From contig JAIVFI010000001.1 in the NCBI GenBank assembly GCA_025558095.1, positions 324,501 to 388,500 of the forward strand: a DNA stretch of 64,000 nucleotides, written 5' to 3'. A program made the translations under genes and the position numbers. Below the pieces are notes generated by a model. The model saw only the letters and a list, made by a program, of their open reading frames with translations. It was not told the DNA's origin and did no database searches. Source of the stretch: Hyaloraphidium curvatum (taxonomy: Eukaryota > Monoblepharomycota > Hyaloraphidiomycetes > Hyaloraphidiales > Hyaloraphidiaceae). Positions 58,001 through 64,000 of the stretch are shown one piece after another (position 1 is the first letter of the stretch; every line of letters starts with the position of its first letter).

Positions 58001-59244
58001 ATCCTGGCCGGCTTCGACCCCATATGGCAGCTTTATCCTAAGGGCGATCCCCAGAGTGCCTGTTGTAAGCTCCATGTGGTCCAAGGGGACGAAGGCGTAC
58101 GAGGTTGAGCCGTTGAACGCCATCCCATGGCCATGGAGGGCGATATCTGCCAGCTCCGGCCTTGTTCCTTGTAGGATGCCTCTCGAAAAGAAGCCCTCTT
58201 CATAGTCGCCGCGGCCAACCATCCACAGACCGCCTGCGCGAAGATGAGACATGCACAATCAGCGGGATGCCAGCGGACTTACCGATTAGCGGACTGCGGT
58301 CTGAATTGACGGGGCTGTCCGTTGCACATGGCACGGCATCCTGGAAAAGCTCTCGTCCATCAACGGAGAGCAAGGTTCTCAAAAAGCAAGCAAGTGCCGT
58401 TGGTACGCTCCTCAAGCGCTTCAGAGTCAGCGAGGGAAATCCGAAGCTTTGCGCCTTGTGATCCCAAAGCTTCACGGCGTACTGATTGTCTGGGCACCAG
58501 GACAGCCCAAAATTGAGGACGGAGAGGTCGTTGTGCCTAAACTCCGGCCACAGCAGGGTCCCCGCCTTCAGGATAGTGACGTCCGCTCTCTTGCGCCGGA
58601 AAAGTTGCTTCGACACCTCGTCCACTTTCATGTCCGGCTTCTTCAGGAGCGCGACCCACTCGGAAGCAAAACGGGAGGACCGCTCGGACATGAGCAGCGC
58701 CGTTGGGTAACCGGTCCCTCCGTCTGACAAGGCAAGGTCGTGAACGGCCGCCCCGTGCCATCTGCAAGAGGTACCTACCATCCGACGCGACGAAGGACTC
58801 GGCCAGCAATGGTCGCACATCCTTGGTGAGGACCACATCGCTGTCAAGCACCAGTCCCCCGTCCCTCTGCAGGACCGCGAGCTTCAAGGCAACGAGCTTC
58901 CTCTGCCGGATCTCGTCGTCCCAGTCTCCTCTCCACGTCGGGACCGAGATCAGTTTGGTGACATGGGTGGCAGCCTTGTCCCAGAAAGATCCGGAGGGAG
59001 TTCCGCCGGGCACGTAGACGCGGATGTCCTGCACGTTCGCGAAGGCAACCAGGCTGACAACGCACGCGTAATGAATCAAATCGAACTGAAGGTCATCGTG
59101 GTGCGGCGTCCCCGGAGCCTCGAATCCGTGGAAGATCGCGGCTATCCCGGGAACGCGAATTCTCCCCGCTTCCGTCCCTTCGGCGGCGCGGCATGACAGT
59201 CCGGCGAAGGCGACGATAATCGCGAGAATAAGGCAATTCCGCAT
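55046..59244 (-). CDS. Chimeric protein: DXD sugar transferase - LamG domains - TM - family 2 glycosyltransferase
   Basis: From ATG 59244 exons run 59244-58779, 58723-58283, 58233-57840, 57787-57525 and 57474-56388, with phases fitting. The start is a signal peptide or anchor (CLILAIIVAFAGLS). Next is a DXD sugar-transferase-like region (LAVLQRDGGLVLDSDVV), as in GT32/Gly_transf_sug proteins. Then come two concanavalin-like LamG units (about 58250-57530 and 57480-56400), with HGMAFNGSTSYAFVP, SGALELEYRA-like strands and YENGWITVAVTMD. The apparent stop at 56384 lies inside a strong donor (CAGTAAGTT), so the gene goes on. A next exon holds a helix WIQTTALAVFTAWFVF, and from about 56065 a complete GT2 domain follows: SVIVPCYNQAHFLYEAL, IVVDDAST, ALDADDYLHPD (DXD-like) and PWGNEDWNMW. 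The join at about 56065-56300 is not resolved in phase; the GT2 part might be its own gene. Confidence 0.6.
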
Positions 59245-59365
59245 CGATTCATCGCGCCCGGGCCCTCAACCACGTTTGGCCATTGTGGGAAAGGCCCTCG
59301 CACCGGCGAGTTTGGCTAGAGTGTGAAAGCCCGCGCGTTCGTAATCTAATTAAACCCTACAAAAA

Positions 59366-61532
59366 TCAATCATCGTCTCCGAAGGACGTCTTCTTGCCAG
59401 CCGGAGCCGGCTGCGACGGCTTGAAGCCTCCACGGCCGCCGCGGCCACCACGGCCACCACGTCCACCGCGATCGCCGCCGAACCCTCCGCGTCCGCGCCC
59501 GCCGCCGCGCCCACCGAAGCCTGGAGATCCGTCGATAAGACAGACAAAGATAAGAACCCGCTATAACTCACCACCACCACCGGCATCTCCATTCGGCGTC
59601 CTCTCTTGGGCAAAGTCCAGCCGCACGTTGCGGCCCCCGATCTCGGCTTCTTGCAGGTTCTCTAGCGCAGCCTTGGCCTCGTCGACCGACGAAAACTCCA
59701 CGTATGCGAACCTTCCATGACGTTAGTCGCAGTCACAGCAGGCAAAACACGAATCCTCACCCCTTGACCCGGCCGGTCTCCCTGTCGGTGGGGATCCGAA
59801 CCCTCTGCACCTCGCCATACTTGGAAAACGGCTCGTACAGAGCATCTTCGGTGGCGTCGAAGCTCATATTGCCGACAAAGAGCGTCTTGGTCGGGGTTCC
59901 CTGAACGGGGCAACAGCGTCAGCCTGCGTCGATCTCGGCCTGCGCACGTGATGCTGCAACCAACCTGTGCGGACGGGCTCCTGCCAAAGGAGGACGCGCC
60001 ACCCCTGGCGCCACGGCCGCCGCGATCGCCGCGGCCCCTCCCGCGTGCGGAGCCGCCGTCGTTGCTCCGCGGCTCCGCAAAGTTGACGTTGAGCTCGCGT
60101 CCACCAACTTCCTTGCCGTTCATCGCCTCCACAGCAGCCGCCGCCCCTTCAGCGTCTTCAAACTCAACGTATCCGAACCTGGCGCCGAGAACCGAGCGTC
60201 AGCTATGTCGAGAGCGATCAAGCTCCGGCACCGACCCTTTGGACTTCCCAGTCTCGCGGTCCGTGATGATCCGGACGCTCTTGACCGTTCCGTGGGCCCC
60301 GAATTCCTCGTAAAGCATGTCCTCGTCGAGGTTCCACGAAATGTTGCCGACAAAGAGCGTCGTCTTGCCGGGATCAGCGGTCTTGGCCTTCTTGGCAGCC
60401 GGGGTGGTCTCCTCCGCGGCCTTCCGCTTTGCCGCACGGGGTTTTTTCTCCTCGGCGTCCGACATCTTCTCGTCGTCGTCGGAGCTGTCCGAGCTGCTCT
60501 CGGACGACGATGAAGAGTCGCTGGATGAAGCGGCTTTCTTTGCCGCCTTTGCGGGCGCGGCCTTGGTGGCGGCAGGTTTCGCCTGAGCCGATGGCTTGTC
60601 ATCCTCGTCGCTGCTGCTGTCAGACGACGAGTCGTCCGAGCTCTCGGAAGAAGAATCAGCCTTCTTGGCGGGGGCTTTAGCCGGGGCCGCTTTCGTGGTC
60701 TTGGCAGGAACCGCCTTCGCCGGAGCCTTGTCATCCTCGCTACTGCTGTCATCAGAAGAGCCGGAGCTCTCCGACGAAGACGATGCCGCTTTCTTCGCGG
60801 GGGCAGCCGCGGGCTTGGCAGCGGCCGGTTTCGCCGGTGCCTTCGCAGGCGCTGGTTTGGCGGCCGCAGCCTTTGGCTTCTTGTCGCTGTCCGAATCGGA
60901 GTCCGAACTGTCAGAGTCCGACGAGCTGTCGGAGCTGTCCTTCGGCGGCGGGGTGTTTTTCGACTCCTTCTTCGCCTCAGCCTTAGCGACCGGCTTCTTG
61001 GCCTCCGTCTTTTTGGTCTGAAAAGTCTCAAGTAAGGATCGCAAGTCCCACAGGAAGAGGGGATGGCAAGTACCTCAGGGGCGGGGGCCTTGGCCTTTGC
61101 CTTCGGAGCCGGCTCGCTGTCCGAGCTAGAGCTGTCATCCGACGAATCATCGCTCGACGACGAATCCTTCTGAGCCGGAGCTGCCGGCTTTTTGGAAGGC
61201 GGGTTGGCCTTGGCGCTCTTGGCCGGCTTGGTCTTGACCTCCTTCTCCGACTCCGAGTCCGAAGAGTCGCTCGAAGACGACGACGACTCGACTGCCTTCG
61301 TCAGCTTCTTCGTCGAGGCAGCCGGCAGGACGAGCTTCTTGGACACGACGACGGGCGGGGCGCTTTTCTCGTCTTCCGACGAGGAGCTGTCCGACGACGA
61401 GCTCGACGGCGGGGGAGCGGCCTTCTTCTTTCCCACTTCGGGTGGAAGGCAAAATCAGTACGAGGACGTTGCAATGCGGCCGAGGACCCTACTGTTGGCG
61501 TTTGCGGGGCTCTCGTAGACAGCTTTCCCCAT
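59366..61532 (-). CDS. Nucleolin/Nsr1/Gar2-like protein
   Basis: Seven exons (61532-61493, 61435-61074, 61017-60236, 60178-59965, 59900-59761, 59711-59572, 59520-59366; 1833 nt, phases fit) encode 610 residues. The first 350 residues alternate acidic serine blocks (SSSSDSSDSESE, likely CK2 sites) with Lys/Ala/Pro stretches. Two RRM domains follow: RNP2 TLFVGNISWN and RNP1 KGFGYVEF in the first, TLFVGNMSFD and KGFAYVEF in the second. Each RNP1 octamer is split by an intron after KG. An RGG region lies between them and another at the C-terminus (GGRGGRGG, ending KKTSFGDD). This order is that of fungal Nsr1/Gar2 and animal nucleolin, which act in pre-rRNA processing in the nucleolus. Two introns end in GAAG. 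Confidence 0.92.
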
Positions 61533-61731
61533 GTTTTTGTTTGGTTGATGGGCGTGGCGGAATCATCAGCATCACACCACACGCGCCGCCCCCAGGGTGC
61601 CGCGGCTGCTCACGCGGCAACTTTGCCGTACGAAATCGATCTTGTACACGGCCCGCCCGCCCATGCGCGGCTCAACGGATCAGTTCAGGTGAAGTCTAAT
61701 CGAGGTATGCAGAAGCCTTTACATTTCGTTG

Positions 61732-63993
61732 TCAGGCCTCCATTGAAGCGGCCATGATCGCACCGATCTGCTGCGAGAGCTGGCCAGAGAGCGCCAACAC
61801 GGAGAGAACGGGCTCCTCCAGAATGGTGGCATGGTGCTCGGAATCCTGGGCCGCCAGGGCCGCCAGCAAAGATGCACACAGGATCGCCAGCTGGGGCGGC
61901 TTGGCTCCGGGGTTCGGAGGGGGTTGCGCCGGAGCCGGCGCCTGCGCAGGGGCTGCCGGAGGAGCGGAGCCGGGTTCCGAGGCAGCCGCAGGCGCTTTGA
62001 CGTCCATCCAAGGATCATGTGTCTTCACGTGCGCTACCAAGGCGCGACGATCGGTGGCCGGCCGCTCCACGGGATAGCGGGAACACGTCTTCCAGTGGCA
62101 AGCAAAAGGCTCCGAGCTGGGACCAACGTGCGAGGACATGACGTGCGCGCGCAGCGCTTGGCGATCCTCCGCGGCATGCCCACACCCTCGCCACTGACAC
62201 CGGTTGACATCCTGCGACGTGCTCACGGCGGCATCATCGCGAACGGATAAGAGGCCGCCAACGGTCATCGTTTCCACGAGACCCGGTGACGCCCCAGCCA
62301 GAGGAGCCGGCGTCGGCCCTGTGGCCTCCCCGCCCTGAGCCTGGTCCTTCACAGCCGCCTTGCTCGGATCATCGACTGCCATTGGGTCGTCGACGGGAGC
62401 CGCCACGGTGGTTGATGGAGGTGCCTCGGCAGCCTGCTCCGGTGGCTTGAGCCGGATTCCATGAATGACAAGGCCGAATGTTGGGTCGCCTCCGGCAGAG
62501 GTGTTGAAGTGTTTCACAACACGATCGACGAGATCATGCTGCGCGACTGGGTTGATTCCTCGGCGCGCACAGAATTGGGCGTACGCGGCATAAACGCGTG
62601 CGACCGGCAGGGGCTCGGGTCCTTTCTCCAGATGGTTGGCAATCCTGTGGCCAAGAAGTCAGACCAAAACGCCTCGCTCACGAGGGAGGGCAACGCTAAC
62701 CATTCCGCCGCCACAGATTGCACATCCGCTACCTGTCCCTGCCCTTCCACCGCACCAGGAGGAGCCGCGCCGGACGGCACAAACGGCCTCGCAGGGGATT
62801 GGAGATCGGGCTGGCTAGCATTGGTCTTGAGCTTCTCCGCGAGCTGAGATGGCGGTACGTAAGGCGCCGTGGGATTGAGCGGATCTCCGAGGAGCCGGTT
62901 GGCGGTGTCGCGGAGCAAGTGAACGAGCTCGCGGATGACGGAAGACCGTCCACAGTCCAGAATCCGTTTCGCGCCTCCGTAGCCGCCCTGCGCTATGCGG
63001 TTCAGGAGCTCGACCACGTAGTATGCGAGCTCGGGGTCTTGCGCTCGAACGAGCAGCAGAGACGTGAGCCGCTCCACGACCTCGTCCGTGTTGGCCAACG
63101 GAAGAACGATCTTTGAGTTCTGATCCCGGTGGCAAAGGCGAAGCAGCGATCGAATGGCCGATACGACCTCCCGGCGGTCCAGCTCCTGGAGCGACTTGCA
63201 CAAGGAGTACACGAGGTGGTTGTCCCGCGAATCAATGATCACGGTGTTGGCAATGTTGTCCAACAGGTCCAGGGCGTACTGGTGCACCTCCCAAAACAGG
63301 TCCCGGTCGGCTTTGCCGAGCCGCAACGCGAGCTCCACCGCCGACAGGATAGTGGGGTCCCTTGCCAATGTGTCGGCGTTGGTTTCCGCCCACGAGAAGT
63401 TGTACAGGACGTGCAGGGATCCCAACGCGAGCTCCCGGTCCGCAAACACGCTGTCGCTGGGCAACAGGCCGGTTGCCTTGGCGATAAGCAGCCCATCTTC
63501 GCGAACAGGCGACTGCCCATCGATGCCAGTCCCGGTAACGGAAACGCGATCCCAGAGAGACTCCAATTTGGACTCCAAGAGGTTGACAACCGAGTCCTGC
63601 AGCGGGGGAACGTGGTGCAGAGGCGGCTGAGGCCCTTCCCGCGCGGAAAGGGCAATCAGGCTGTTCAGAGCCCAGGTCATCTCGTTGAAGAGACCGGATT
63701 CGAGGGCGAGCAGGATGCGGTTCGAGAATCCGCCGGACCAATGGACGCTGACTGCGCGATCCGGCGCGTCAGTTCCGCGCAACACCAGGAGACGCGTCGC
63801 TCACCTGGATTGGGGCCGCCCTGCGCCCTCACGGCGGGATTGCCGCCGACGGTCAACGACACCCTGTTGACCGGCCTCGGCGCCGCGGAACCCGGGGGCG
63901 GTTGGAACTGCATCGGAAGAGCGACTTCCTCGGTCCGCGCGCGCCCGCCGCGGTCCCTCTTCAGCAGGACGTATGAAAGGTGCTGCTACGCCG
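61732..63993 (-). CDS. RSC9/ARID2-like chromatin-remodelling subunit, 5' end outside window
   Basis: The gene reads right to left and enters the window through an exon whose acceptor (GTAGCAG) lies near 63991-64000. Introns at 63752-63804 and 62645-62700 fit in phase. The middle has armadillo-like helices (RILLALESGLFNEMTWALNS, LGSLHVLYNFSWAETNADTL). A winged-helix RFX-like block follows across the second intron: AAEWIANHLEKGPEPLPVAR, VYAAYAQFCARRGINPV and VVKHFN, then FGLVIHGIRLKP. Near the C-terminus are two C2H2 fingers (CQWRGCGHAAEDRQALRAH and CHWKTC...LVAHVKTH). This order matches Rsc9/ARID2 of RSC/PBAF remodellers; the N-terminal ARID domain, if present, is beyond the edge. The protein acts in the nucleus in SWI/SNF-type nucleosome remodelling. 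Confidence 0.82.
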
Positions 63994-64000
63994 TGGGACG

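Overview
This window reads as nuclear DNA of a GC-rich eukaryote with very compact genes. Coding sequence is split by many tiny introns of about 50 to 65 bases (donors mostly GTGGGT, GTGAG or GTGCGT; a CTGAC or CTGATT branch-like motif; CAG acceptors). Several genes are of fungal type: a mitochondrial Cys2-type serine O-acyltransferase, an ATP sulfurylase carrying a degenerate APS-kinase tail, an RSC9/ARID2-like remodeller subunit, a Pkr1 V-ATPase assembly factor, a vigilin/Scp160 multi-KH protein and a nucleolin/Nsr1 protein. Tandem TKL kinases, MIB/HERC2 domains and a hemerythrin protein are unusual for Ascomycota or Basidiomycota. My best guess is an early-diverging, chytrid-like fungus (Hyaloraphidium-like); the species is inference only.

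Layout, left to right. 1-12 kb: the 3'-truncated end of an MlrC-type M81 peptidase gene, an LTA4H-like gene fragment, serine O-acyltransferase, an Erg27-like reductase, a myristoylated hemerythrin protein, a broken DUF2293 gene, a single-pass surface protein and UDP-GlcNAc pyrophosphorylase. 12-27 kb: a 12-KH-unit RNA-binding protein, an AlkB-like dioxygenase with a decayed tandem copy, a second surface protein, a PiT phosphate permease with a candidate Pho4 site, and RPAP1. 27-37.5 kb: two neighbouring TKL kinase genes (one of them a MIB x3 / helical repeat x2 / ankyrin / double-kinase protein), a fragment of the phosphate permease, a frame-broken MYND protein and a large secreted adhesin-like protein. 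37.5-41.8 kb: a disturbed region with an inverted F-box-like duplication, a membrane-protein gene whose frame switches back and forth, and a GPI-anchored substrate-binding-like protein. 42-50 kb: a dense housekeeping run of MED6, ATP sulfurylase, mitochondrial L1, uroporphyrinogen decarboxylase, Pkr1 and a SET protein. 50-64 kb: a 1283-residue coiled-coil protein, a chimeric double glycosyltransferase with LamG domains, a nucleolin-like protein and the 5'-truncated RSC9-like gene.

Functional threads are sulfur assimilation (ATP sulfurylase, Cys2-type acyltransferase), cell wall and surface (UAP1, two single-pass proteins, adhesin, GPI protein, glycosyltransferase chimera), transcription machinery (RPAP1, MED6, RSC9) and RNA or ribosome work (KH protein, mL1, nucleolin). 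Coordinates of outer coding limits follow open reading frames. Splice sites were read by eye and checked by codon phase where stated, so single-base errors are possible.
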